Assembly: GCA_017590115.1 (NCBI GenBank)
Contig: JAGGNK010013558.1
Location: forward strand, 15,112,126-15,176,125
Origin: Montifringilla adamsi
Taxonomy: Eukaryota; Chordata; Aves; Passeriformes; Passeridae
Length of the DNA: 64,000 nt
Direction: 5' to 3'
Positions 13,821 to 24,616 of the stretch are shown piece by piece. A program made the translations under genes and the position numbers. Under the pieces are notes generated by a model that did not search any database, was not told the origin of the DNA, and saw nothing but the letters and a program-made list of their open reading frames with translations. Every line of letters starts with the position of its first letter. Positions within the stretch are counted from its first letter, which is position 1.

Positions 13821-14661
13821 AAATATTTCCTATTTACCAGCTTCTCCCCCCTCCTGGATAATTCTAGGGTTAATCCACCACACCACCTCCTCAGCCCAGC
13901 CCCGTCATATTGACACTTAAGAAACACAGAGCTGTTTATATTTTATTGGAGAGCTCATACTATCAATTTTCACATTAGTGAGTCCAGCTATTGCTCTCTT
14001 CTATCGGGATCTATTGAGTGGTGGCAGTAGAGATATCCGCTGTAGTGAAGGAAAAAAAAATACTTAGCTGTCTGATGAAATGTTTTAAATGCATAGGGTT
14101 CACCTTGGGGTTGGCTGCTGCTCAGATTTTATCCATTAATAACACGCAGGGCTGCCACACTACTCTCCAGGGCTGATAGGAAAAATAGTACCACTTACAG
14201 ATCCCCTGGTTTGCCTCGGGGAGAGTGCACCAAATGCAGCACATATCATACATTTCGGGGCTGAAATTTACTCCACAAGAAGAAGAAAAAAACAATAAAC
14301 ACCCACCCCCCCCTCCCCAAACATTCTCTGTATTAAAAAACAAAACCCAACCCCATTCCTGAAACACAGACAAAGAAAAGTTGCCATGTAGGCCAGTAGT
14401 TGCAGACCTCAAGTGTTTTACTTATGCTATGAAACGCCTCTGGGCAAAACAGGGGCAAGATTTCAGTGTAAACGGCCTTTTTTAGCTTACTGCACTGCAG
14501 GTTGACATTTCACCCAGCAGGGAGAAGAATCTGAATTGTTACAAGGGACCAGGCAGTAAAGAGTAGGCTCTTGGTAAATCATCATCTTTCTAGCAAGAAA
14601 GCCTCATTTATTTATATTTTCTCTTTTATTTTTTTTTTCCTACCCCTGAAACAATTCACAG

Positions 14662-14744
14662 GAAAATGATCATCAGAATAAGAATTGTTAACTGATTAGA
14701 TTATTGTCGGCATTCTGCACAAGAACATCACCAGGCGCTCAAGG
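14662..14744 (+). other. Exon-like segment flanked by splice consensus (non-coding)
   Basis: A pyrimidine-rich stretch ends in 'acaattcacag' at 14661, and 83 bases later 'caagg|gtaagtatt' gives a near-ideal 5' splice site at 14745. All three forward frames contain a stop, so this could only be a non-coding or UTR exon. The donor overlaps the start of a weak MIR-like string, so it may be a chance or MIR-derived site. Confidence 0.25.
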
Positions 14745-14783
14745 GTAAGTATTATTTTCATCTACTGATGAGGCTAAGAAAGG
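14744..14783 (-). repeat. Possible MIR core fragment
   Basis: The bases reading 'taagtattattttcatcta' then 'ctgatgaggctaagaaagg' resemble the antisense MIR core in order and spacing. Only about 40 bases match, so the call is weak. Confidence 0.35.
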
Positions 14784-16008
14784 ATTGTGCACCCAATTCC
14801 CTGTGCATTAATGATCTGAAGATATTTGGGTTGGGTTGCATTGTTTTCCCCTCTCTTTCAAAGTGAACCACAGAGCTCTGCTGCCAGGAAGTGTTATTTA
14901 AGAATATGAGCTTCTTTTGTAAAGGGAAGGGCATAATTAGATGTTAAGAACTGATTATTGCATTGTTCTCCACAGAGATTTCCAAAAGGAACAGCATTTG
15001 AAGAAAGAAGGGAAAGTATGCATTGTGCTTGGAAAGTGAGAGATATCTGCCTTAAACATTCTCTGTCTCCATATCTGAAAAATTTACAAGAGATGTAACC
15101 CAACTTCCAATCGCACATTGCTTGCCAGGAGCCCACTGACCAACTGTACCTGCTGTGAGCATAGGGATCCCACCAAAAGACCAGAAAAATCCCCCATCCA
15201 AGTGCAGAAATCACTTGGAACAGAAAACCATTATTTATTTTATTTTTAAGGACTTGAAACAAGCTGAACTTGTGCCTACACGCTGCTGTTTCCTGCTACT
15301 CCAGCCCCAGGGAGCTGACACACCTCATGCTTCCTCCTCTAGGCACTCAGAGGAGCAAAAGGTTTCTGTCAAGCAGCCCTCAGAGAAATCTTGGTAAGAA
15401 ATAAACCCTCCTGAGCAGATGAGGACTCATCCAACTCACCCAAACTCTGAGGCACTAAATGTAGGACAGACCACAGGCACTTATCCATGGTGCACACAGA
15501 GGGGATCCAGGCTTCAGGCTGATATTCACTAAGAACCTCCCTGCTCCATGCCATACTACACAAAATAGATGCTCTCTAGGTGCCATCCCCCCAAAAAAGT
15601 GTTAAAAATCAAGCAGACTAACCTCATGCATTTCTCTGGAGGCTCCTGGCACAGCCTCTGACAGATTGGTCAGGGGAACAGCCAACACAGGCCTTTAGCT
15701 GCTGCTTGACCTCCATTTGATTGTCAGCAGTGGCAGCTGGGAGGGGATGCCCACCTGACTTGAGCATTAATTACTCTTCTCAAAGTGAGGACTGCTTCAG
15801 CTTTGTTTAACACCTCCTGAAGCCAGAGAGACATCACCTTCTCCAAGCTGCCTCTTTCTGCTGCTGCTTTTTCCTCCTCAACCTTCATTATGTGTCATGC
15901 AGGATATGGACCTTCTCTAAAACACACCTTAAAGCTCAGGTTCCTACCAGGAAAACCCCAGCAGGTCCTCAACCCCTGTTTCCCCTCCACTGCTGGAGTT
16001 TCCAGAAG

Positions 16009-16039
16009 TTCTGATGAGCTGGGAAACAGCTCATCAGAA
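16009..16039. other. Perfect 13-bp hairpin with GGAAA loop
   Basis: TTCTGATGAGCTG at 16009-16021 is followed by a five-base loop and then its exact reverse complement at 16027-16039. The stem is uninterrupted. It is too short for a usual pre-miRNA. It could be a stem in a transcript or a remnant of an inverted-repeat element. Confidence 0.9.
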
Positions 16040-16465
16040 ACAACTGGACTTCTTTCTAGCAGTTCCCAAGGAATTTTCCCTCTCTTTCTAGGAAACAAAA
16101 TAGGACTCAGTGTTGCAACCTACTCACAGTATCCTCACCATTTTCCAAGGTTGCTTGAGGTATTTCATTATTAATGTCTTTAAGGCCCATCTTAAAACTC
16201 ATTTAGATAAAATTTTCCAACTACTCTTACCAGAAGTTTGCTCTGAAACCTCTTTGATGCCATACTAAAAAAAGTTCTAATCCTCAAAATATGATTTCTA
16301 AGAAACAGAAATGTAAACCATACCCTTTACTACCTAAATATTTGCATCTAATCTACATATACAAGCACAAAGGAAAGGTGTAAGAACACCTCAGCCTTTT
16401 TGACCTCAGGTAAAAAGATTTTTCTAGCCCAGTCATGCTTTTATAGACATTTTTCCTGTTTGTTT

Positions 16466-16510
16466 TTTGGTTTGGTTTGGTTTTTTGTTGGTTTGGGGGG
16501 GGGGGGGGGG
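16466..16510 (+). repeat. (GGTTT)n tract ending in a run of 16 G
   Basis: Repeated GGTTT/TTTGG units run into sixteen consecutive G at 16495-16510. The G-rich strand could form G-quadruplexes. It is simple sequence, and its length is sensitive to assembly error. Confidence 0.9.
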
Positions 16511-19438
16511 TGTTTGTCTCCATGGGACCACAGATTCACCCAGATTAAAACCAAAAAATTTAAAAATTAACCCCCTACATACAAGAAATCAGTTTCACAT
16601 TTTACCATACTTTGTTCAAAAATGGGCTTCTTCATGACCAGGCAAGTTCTTGGGACCAAAGCCCGAGCTGAAGTCACCACAGCTTTGGAGACAGGTGTCA
16701 CAGTCCTTTTTTAAAATCTGCAATAACAGCCTTTAGCTGTATCACAATTAACACACTCCGTGTGCCAAACTGTAACGAACTTGCCTGTTCTCTCTGGACC
16801 TGCTTGCAGTCTGAGGTGAGAACTAATGAATTGTCGGGGCCACAGGAGGAGGACAAGGACGGGGAAGCAGAGGGGAAGGAATAAGAGTACAAACATCTGC
16901 GTGTAGAGGACAAAGCTCCTCGCAGTCTCCCAGGTTATGCAGCCACTTTGTAAGTATTTGGCAGCTGAGCCGTCCCTTTCCTTGCAATCACTCTGTTTGC
17001 TTAGGAGCAAACCCAAATTCAGTTTGCGCTGGAGTTTGTTTGAACACATCCCTTCACTTCATTGTTTGATTCGGGATTTTTTTATTTTTTTTTTCCCTTC
17101 TACGCATCTTCCTCCTTCATGGTTGATTTGGATTATGATGTAAACTAAGCGAACATGACACAGCTGCTCTCTCCAATAACTAAGGAGATGCCGGCTGCCA
17201 CTCACCCCGGCACTTTGGTGCTTCACAGCAGGGCTGGTGGGCTGATGGGGGCCCTCTCTTTTGGCATCTGTCTGTGCCATGTTTCAGCCGCTTGCTGAAA
17301 CAAAACCAGTGATGTTAGCAGCATATGGGCAGCCAGAACAGGGGTCATTTCCCTGATTTGCCAACAAAGTAAAGGACAAGGCCCAGTGGAATGGGGATAT
17401 AGGGAGGAGAGCTGGCAGCACCATGGCAGAAGAGGAAACCACAGGCAGGAAGGATCCCAGGAGTCACCTCTGCCCATACGTCCCTTTCCCGTGACATGTG
17501 GAGTCTCTGAGCTTTGCATGGACTGTTTGAGGCCAAGTTCTGTGAGTTTTGATCAGATGAGCTGGCACTGCCAAGCTGAACTCATCTGGCTGAGGTGGAC
17601 ACCCCATCTCAGATACAAAGCCTGACTCCAAACCTCACTGAAAGCTGAGAAAGATTTTGTTGACAATCAAATTCATGTAACAGCTAACAGAAAATAAATC
17701 ACTTCCATCTGCATGCTCTTGGACTAATAAAGGCTTGGTCTGAAACTGGAGGAGCCAAGAACCTGTCAGGGATCCAATCTAATTGTATATCTAACCTGAT
17801 CAGAAGTAAGAATAATTGGAAACCTCTCAAGTAGATTGTTCTTCTTAACTTACCAGGACAAGCCACACACCAACAGCTTGCACAATCTGACTTCTGCAAA
17901 CAAAAGCAGTCTGGATAATTTTGGAGAAGACACTGAGCATTCAAACTTCCAGGTTAGCTGTCTCTGTTTGCTGCCAGGAAAAAAAATAAAAAAATAAAAT
18001 TAGGCACTTTTCCCTTCAGAGTAGTACCTCTAGGCACAAGGTTACAGCACTGGGCATGTTTTAACATATAGGCTGTGCTGAAACAGAGAACTTGAGGAAG
18101 ATGCTTAGTGAAGAAAAATAGCTCTGAATAGAATGATGTCTGCAGAAACCAGGGATGACAAATCTACTGCAATATGAAAACATATGTATATGGCATTGTG
18201 AATTTAAAAGGTGCCCTGCATAGCAGACATAGCTCAGATATTTATTAAGACTCAGATTCATGAAAAATATCGCCCTTTTTGTTAGCAATTTTTGCTTGCA
18301 AAATTTAACTCACTTGTGTGTGCTCTCATAATGTGCAAGTATTCTTCAAAATTGCTACCTCTCTTTCTATGTCTATAGCAATGCTTACCTAAGTCTCCAT
18401 CCTCTTTCAAAGTATCATTTATAGTATCTGAGAACCTATATATTTTTATAAAACCCTTCATTTTGGGAGTTCACAATTTGCTCAAATTGTCTGGGAATTA
18501 TAGGCTCAGAGGGTGTTATTTCTATCTGATAATTTTACAAAAATCTTTACATTTAAAAAATATGTTGTGTTTTTGTGTGATTATTGTAAAAATAATGTTA
18601 AAATTGAGAAAATGTGATTTTATATCTTGCTCAAGTTTAAAAAAATATAATCCCCTAAAAATTATTTTCAGACTTTTTATTATTTTGTCAATTATATCAG
18701 GAATATACATTAAAATGCATGTTTCAATCCATGACCATGTGGCTCTACCTCTTGATTGAGTAAAATGTTTACCAAAAAACCTTGAGTGTTTTAAAAAAAT
18801 GAGCAGAGTTGTATCTATGTATGAAAAGTAAAAATGTTGTAAATAAGGGAGTTGGCTTTTTTTTTTTCTCTCACAGTTTCAAGCTCCACTTTCTAACTTA
18901 AATGCATAAAGATTTTTTTTTTTGTCAGCTTCAGTGCAGAGAAACATTAAAATTCATCTCACCCCAAACCTTTGTCGGGAAAAAAAGATGTTAAATATCA
19001 GCAAATGGATCTGATAAGCTGCAGACTATTTCTGCTGTCAGAGAATGACTGTAGGACAAAAACACATGTTCAGGATTTGACATCCCTTGGCATCTTGTAA
19101 ATAGCCTGCATGAATCCACACCTAAAAACTGCCAACACAAGCAAAATTGTGCCCAAGTTTCTTGTAAGTTAAGCAAGCAAAGCAGAGACATGAAACGTGG
19201 TTGGATTGAATATAGAAACCTAAAGACCCCCAAAACTGACCTTGAGATCATTTTAGCGAAAGATCTTCTCTGCACTTTTGCAGCGCCAGCCTGATTTTCC
19301 CTGTATAAAGAGCTCTGTGTGTGTGTGGATGGGTGAATGTGCAGGACTGCGTGATAAACACGTTATTAGGGAAAAAACCAACAACTTTCCATAGAAGAAT
19401 GATAAGAAAAAAGAACTGCTGAGTAATACAAAATAGAC

Positions 19439-19496
19439 CCTTCTTTTTTTTTTTTCTTTTTTCTTTTTCTTTTTTTTTTTCTTTTTCCTTTTTTTT
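19439..19496 (-). repeat. Polypyrimidine (T-rich, TTTTTC) tract
   Basis: Almost 60 bases consist of T with interspersed C. Read on the minus strand it is A/G-rich and opens a spurious lysine/glutamate-rich frame. Confidence 0.9.
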
Positions 19497-20687
19497 AAAG
19501 GATTCATTCCTTAGAATAAATGAGAAGTAATTCCTTGGCCTGGTTTTCTTCCACTTCAATTCCACCCCCTCACCAAAAGAAAAACTTTTTTCTGATTTGT
19601 GATTCAAAGGACATCTCTTCCCTGTCTGGATAGCAAATTGTTTTTTCCCTTTTCTGTACAAAAACAATAACAACAACAACAAATAAAAGGTTAAAAAGAA
19701 GGAAAGAAGGGATATTTAGAAAGATGAAGAGGAAATCTGTTTCAAGAAACAATTTCTTCTGATACAACATCAGTGTTTGTGCCACAGATGCAGGAAGAGA
19801 TTACTTCCCTTCTTTTCCCCAGTCCCCTTATTTTTCAATCTCTCAATTCTTTTCAGAGATGTTGGTCTTCCTTTCTTGGATTCAGGTTTGCCTACTGCCA
19901 GCAGGATATGTCAAAGCTTCTGGACTGAATGGAGAAATCTCTTTTTCCTGAAAACCTGGGGATTGTCTCAGCATTTGAGGGGTGGATTATTCAGGGGACT
20001 ATCACAGCATTAGTGGCATCTGCTGGAAAGGAAATCCACATTGTGGTGGGAGATGCCGCAGCCATGCTTGTCCCAGTCACCTAAATGGGAGCACATTCCA
20101 AACTTTCCCTCGGTGAATACAATTTTTGGGTCTCCTCTATAAATAAAGATTGATGTCTGTGTGGTCCATGCTGGCACTAATTCAGGGCCAAAAGGGACCA
20201 TGAGGATGGTCCTACCCTCAGTGTGGCTGGAACCATGATGCAAACACACATGGGCGCTTTTTCCAACCTGAAAAGTGAGAAGGGAAGTGGGATGGGGTCT
20301 GTGGAGCTGAGAAAGGTTATGGTGCAGTCAAGTGCTGTGTGCCAGGACATGGCTGGGCTGGGATCTGGAAAGTGATTCTCTCCAAAGGACGTGGAACAGC
20401 TGGCAGCATGCCTCCTCCCCTCCTCTTCCTCTGAAGCACCCCTGGAGTCAGGATGCTGGCCATCATGACTCAGTAATCTGCTTGGCTGTGGCAGATCTTG
20501 TATTTCTGGAGAGAATCAATATAAACACTTTCTTTTGTATTTCCTTATTTTTTTTTCCCCTTACCCATTGTAGTGCCTCTTATTTCACTGTCTGCTATCT
20601 GTCCCCAGCACCAAAGGAAACTGTGATCTCTAATTCCCAGTGCTGCCCAGCCTGCTATAAAACTACTCAGTGTGAAACGTAATATGC

Positions 20688-20738
20688 AAAAAAAAAAAAA
20701 AAAAAAAAAATCCTTTTTTTTTTTTTTTTTTTTTTTTT
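20688..20738. repeat. Poly-A(23) followed by poly-T(25)
   Basis: Twenty-three A (20688-20710), a TCC spacer and twenty-five T (20714-20738) form a near-perfect A:T inverted repeat. The T run also serves as the pyrimidine tract of the 3' splice-site-like sequence ending at 20757. Confidence 0.92.
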
Positions 20739-20757
20739 CTCCCCTCCTTTTTGGCAG

Positions 20758-20869
20758 GCTCTGGAAAAGGCCTGTTTCCTGGCAGGAGAAAAAGCCAGCC
20801 TTGGCTTCAAGCAGCCACTGACAATTCCCAGCATATGGTAAGAGAGGGAGCTTCCGCCTACCCCATCAG
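20758..20869 (+). other. Exon-like segment with strong splice consensus, one frame open throughout
   Basis: A long pyrimidine tract ends in 'tttttggcag' at 20757, an excellent 3' splice site. 'catcag|gtaagtg' at 20870 is an excellent 5' splice site. A second good donor, 'atatg|gtaagag', sits inside at 20838. The 112-base segment is open from end to end only in its third frame, which would code for a basic, glutamine-containing stretch of about 37 residues that I do not recognise. The upstream poly-T inflates the acceptor score. It may be a lncRNA exon, a cassette exon of a large gene spanning the window, or a decoy. Confidence 0.35.
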
Positions 20870-23800
20870 GTAAGTGCCATCTTCCTTACTGCAGCAATGA
20901 TCGATGTCACGCCTGGAGAGCGCTGGCTACTGGGAGAGGAGCCAAGCGGCCAACTGGCCAGTACAAGGGAACAGGTCAGGGTGGACAAGGCCTCTGGGTG
21001 AGGAAAGCATGCTAGCATAAGCATGCAACCAGGAAACGTGGTGTCTTAGTGCACCGTCATCTGCCTTGGGTTTTTGGCCGAGTTCGAAAGGCTTAATTTG
21101 CTTACGCTCACATTTGGGTTTTAGTGCTTTCCAAAGGTGGATTGGAGCTTTTTTGCACATGCCTTTTGGCATCGTTTGCGTGCTATTCCCTCCTTTCCTT
21201 TCCTTTCCTTTCCTTTCCTTTCCTTTCCTTTCCTTTCCTTTCCTTTCCTTTCCTTTCCTTTCCTTTCCTTTCCTTTCCTTTCCTTCCCTTCCCTTCCCTT
21301 CCCTTCCCTTCCCTTCCCTTCCCTTTCTTCTTTTTCTCTTCCAGTGTCAATTCTTGCTGTTCTCATAATGAGCTTTTCCTTGTTGGTTAGAAGAAGACCT
21401 GATGCCACCTCCTTTCCAGCTCTGCTCATTGACTCCATGTTATTTTGGAGCAGTCCACCACAGTGCCAAGTGCCAAGGAAGTTTCCTTAGAGTAACCCAA
21501 ATTTTGCCTTGTTTAGTCCTTGGCAATGATTCAGCCCCACTTTGGCCTCAGGATCTCCTTCTCCGACCCCATCTTGTGCCATGTTCTGCAGTATCACAGG
21601 AGGGTTTGGAAACATCAGAGCTGCAGAGGGATGACTGTGCATGGCTGCAGCATGCCTGGGAGGGGGACAAGGCCCTGTGTCATGATCCCACCCTCCCCAC
21701 AGGGCCCATGGCACAAGGGACAGGGTGAAGAGTGGGCTCTAGGGCCCCATGGGATAGTCTCTGCAAGTCAGGTCTGCTTCCCAGGCTCCCAGTGCAGATA
21801 AGCACCTTCAGAGCCCCACTGAGCCATTAAGACCAGTCCCTCAGCTGTAAATCAAAGCAGCTCCATAACACCTTTTTTCCTCTCACCTGAGCCCTGACCT
21901 GGAGGGACCACATCTTGTGGAGAGAGGGTAATTCATTCTCCATGCTCACTCAATCCATAGACCCTCGGCCAAGGATGCTGATTATTGCTAACTGGGGTGC
22001 TGTTTTTTATCCTCCTGGCGGGGCTGAGGGAGCCCTAACTCATTTCACATTGAGCTCTGAATAGCCACTGCCTGATAGGAAGTTTTGGTGAGGACCAAAC
22101 TGAGCTGTTCTCCATTTATCCTATGGAAGACTGTGCACTTTGCAGCTCATTCTCCAACGCAGAAATAAACTGTCAGTGGCTTCTCTTCTGGCACAGATTG
22201 ATCTAATACAACTGCCTCAGCGCACACTGCTTGTGCAGACAGTTCCAGTGCACATTACTGTCATTTCTGATGCCCTAAAAGCTGCTGCCTTCTCCCTCCC
22301 ATGCTCTTAAATGCCTTAAATGCTCTTAGAAAGTGTGGTGACACTTTTACGGGTGGTGGGGCAAGGGTCACAAGCTGAAACTTTGCATGCCAAGAGATGC
22401 AAACAACAGATTCCCATCTCTAGGAGGGAAGCAGGATCTGATTTCCTTTGTCAGTAGGTTCGTTCTTTGTGCCACATAATTATAGATAAACAAAAAGAAA
22501 CACACAACATGCCTTAAATTAAATTCAGAGTTCTCTGATTGCCACATTAATGGGAGAAAGGTTATCCCAAGCAAGTGCATCTCTGACTGCTGTAGGAAAT
22601 CAAGCTGAGATGGAAAGTGTAAAATAGGGGGTTGCTTTCTGGAATCTATTGTAAAAATCTGAGCTGAGCCATAGCTTTGCCAGTCAATACCTTAGTGCCA
22701 TCAGTGACCAAAAGTGCTACAGGACAGTAAACTAGGAGTAGAGCCATGTCCATAAGTTTATTCACCTAAACTATCAGGCAGCAATGGGTGCTGATCAGCA
22801 AAACAGCTAATGCAACTCATTTTCAGATGTCTGTGCTCATGGTGAACTGATTTTGTGCCCTTGCACTGGAAACGTACAGGTGTTCATACTGCAGAGGTAT
22901 TTTAAAATGTTAATCAAAAGCCAGAATACTAAAGTAAATGCTACAGGTAGACCACTGCTTCAATCCCAAAAATTCTGGGTAAAATGTCTGTTTTATAAAG
23001 GCTACCATATAACATTACAGTTTTCTTTTCATATTTTTAAGTGTGTTTCAATTTTTAATTATAAGGTCTTTCCCTTTTATATAATTTGTTTGTTTTATTC
23101 TACGATATACAAATCAAAATGCTATATAGCATGGCAAACAGCATATACTTTGATCCAGAAAAATAGAAAATCTGTTACAATTTTATAGTGTTATAATCAT
23201 CCTTTTGGTTTTGAAGTAAACTAAATAAGATAAATATTTCCAGAATTACATTTTTAATGTACTGCTAATACTATTGGCACAACATGAAACATTTACCATT
23301 AAACTGAAAAATAAAAGGTCAGTATTTAAAACAAACAAATTCCATCCCATCATGTTTCTACACAAAATATCCACTTAGCCTAATTAACTACAGCTCCTGA
23401 GCATCAGTGAATGGATTTTCACATTTAACAAGTTCCATGGAGTTCGGCAAGAATGATTATTTCTTTTGAATAGTCATGCTTAAAGAATACTGCTGCCCAT
23501 CATACGGGATTCATTACTGCTCAGTTTCAAGAGTCTGTCATCCACAGAGGGAGCAGGAATGATTCCATATGACTTAGGTGACAAATCATAAAACATAAAA
23601 AATGAATAGCTAACAGCTGTCTGGACTTTTCCTGCTGCAAACAGTTTCCTTCAAGTTGATATTTCCTCATGCTCCTAATTTTCCAAAGAAGACAATCCAG
23701 ATGTTCCAGCTGCGCAGTACAGGTATCTCCAATGCAACCAGCATCTACACAGAGATCACCAAAGGGCTTCTCTGCTTTTCTCTTCTTCCCCTTGTCTATT

Positions 23801-24229
23801 CTTTTCTTTCTTTATTTTTTTTTTTCTACCAGTGTTTTATTTCTCCTCAGCAAGAGTAAAACTTGAGCGTGGCCAGGTGTTTTCACTTCAGAGGCTCCAA
23901 TGGCAACAACAACTCCAGTGCTTTGGAAGCTAACAAATTTGTTGTGTCACAATTGATAATCAACTCTAGTAAAAGAATGTCCAAATCAATTGAGCTTTAG
24001 CAAGGGCAAACTGACTGGACACAGCCAGACTCCCAGCAAAAGTAGGCCAAGCTTGATAAATTTGCCCTTATTATAGCTATTGATGTTTAAATTTCTTCAG
24101 GGATGTTGTTACATGGGTGCCTAGTGGTGACAGAGGTACGATGACCTCCTTCGATCCTTAATCTACACCTGTTAGTTGGCTCCCTAGTTGCTTGTGAGTA
24201 TACTCAAGCTTAAAGGTTAACAAAAGAAA
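20870..24229. other. Non-coding stretch with pentanucleotide repeat
   Basis: Holds the polypyrimidine microsatellite at 21191-21325. Frames of 75-117 codons near 21.1-21.8 kb run through or beside this repeat and are not gene-like. From about 22.3 to 24.2 kb the DNA is AT-rich with scattered TAAT motifs. No gene and no identifiable interspersed repeat. Confidence 0.65.
21191..21325 (+). repeat. (TTTCC)n then (TTCCC)n microsatellite, about 27 units
   Basis: About nineteen TTTCC units switch at roughly 21282-21285 to about eight TTCCC units. The tract is pure pyrimidine on the plus strand and has mirror symmetry, so it could form triplex (H-) DNA. Open frames through it code for PFLSF- or KGKER-type repeats and are spurious. 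Confidence 0.97.
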
Positions 24230-24430
24230 AACAGGCCAAGTTTACGCGACTGCAGCAACGGATCAATGCAGAGTAAATAACCTTCTCTGTCTTATTTCCC
24301 CAAGCATTATTGATCCGAGTTCTTTGTTCTTTGTCATGTTTCTGTCTTCTAATCCCGGGGGACGCTAAACGATCGGCTCATATTGGACATGTTAACTGGC
24401 ACATTATGACAGCTACCATTTTGTCACTCA
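24230..24430. promoter_or_regulatory. Candidate conserved regulatory element (CpG-containing)
   Basis: In otherwise CpG-poor DNA this 200-base block keeps several CpGs ('tttacgcgac', 'caacggatc', 'gatccgag', 'cccgggggacg', 'aaacgatcgg'). It also has a SOX/TCF-like string 'ctttgttctttgtc'. Retained CpG with unbiased base composition is typical of conserved non-coding elements near developmental genes. No alignment was possible, so this is an inference from composition. Confidence 0.35.
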
Positions 24431-24439
24431 ATGTGGTGC

Positions 24440-24450
24440 TATATATAAAG
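24440..24450 (+). promoter_or_regulatory. TATA-box-like sequence
   Basis: TATATATAAAG matches the TATA consensus well and lies 40 bases before an ATG. A start site about 30 bases downstream would fall near 24470. Chance TATA strings are common in AT-rich DNA. The case for this one is its position next to the CpG-retaining block and a signal-peptide-like frame. Confidence 0.25.
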
Positions 24451-24489
24451 AACCCTTGGTTCAGGGGTTTCTGAGCTGCTCTCTCCAAA

Positions 24490-24552
24490 ATGAGCCTCCC
24501 ATACCTGATTTTTTCTTTTGGCTTCCTTTGTCTGCTCACCCCTGCCCCTTAG
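24490..24552 (+). other. 20-codon signal-peptide-like small open frame
   Basis: The frame starts ATG AGC CTC and ends at TAG (24550-24552). Its product is strongly hydrophobic after a short polar start, with Phe, Leu and Cys in the middle and Pro-Ala-Pro at the end, like a secretory signal peptide. The stop is followed directly by GTATTT, a weak 5' splice site. The peptide matches nothing I know. It may be chance, or the broken first exon of a small secreted protein. Confidence 0.2.
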
Positions 24553-24596
24553 GTATTTTATCTAGAGGTCTGCCATAGCGCTAACTTTTTTTTCTT

Positions 24597-24616
24597 TTAT
24601 TATTATTATTATTAAT
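24597..24616 (+). repeat. (TTA)n microsatellite
   Basis: About six TTA units follow a T/C-rich stretch. Confidence 0.85.

Larger units (their letters stand above)
13821..20687. other. Non-coding stretch with simple repeats and one hairpin
   Basis: Holds a C-rich string near 14302-14319, the exon-like segment at 14662-14744, a weak MIR-like string at 14744-14783, the hairpin at 16009-16039, the GGTTT/G tract at 16466-16510 and the polypyrimidine tract at 19439-19496. The longest frame (144 codons, minus, 19248-19682) runs through that tract and codes for lysine-rich low complexity. No gene is recognised. Confidence 0.65.

Noticed and set aside
19248..19682. 144-codon minus-strand frame
   Set aside because: It runs through a T/C microsatellite and codes for a Lys/Glu low-complexity stretch; there is no domain.
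21066..21490. Four overlapping frames with PFLSF- or KGKER-type repeats
   Set aside because: They are translations of the TTTCC/TTCCC microsatellite, whose 5-base unit leaves frames open by composition.
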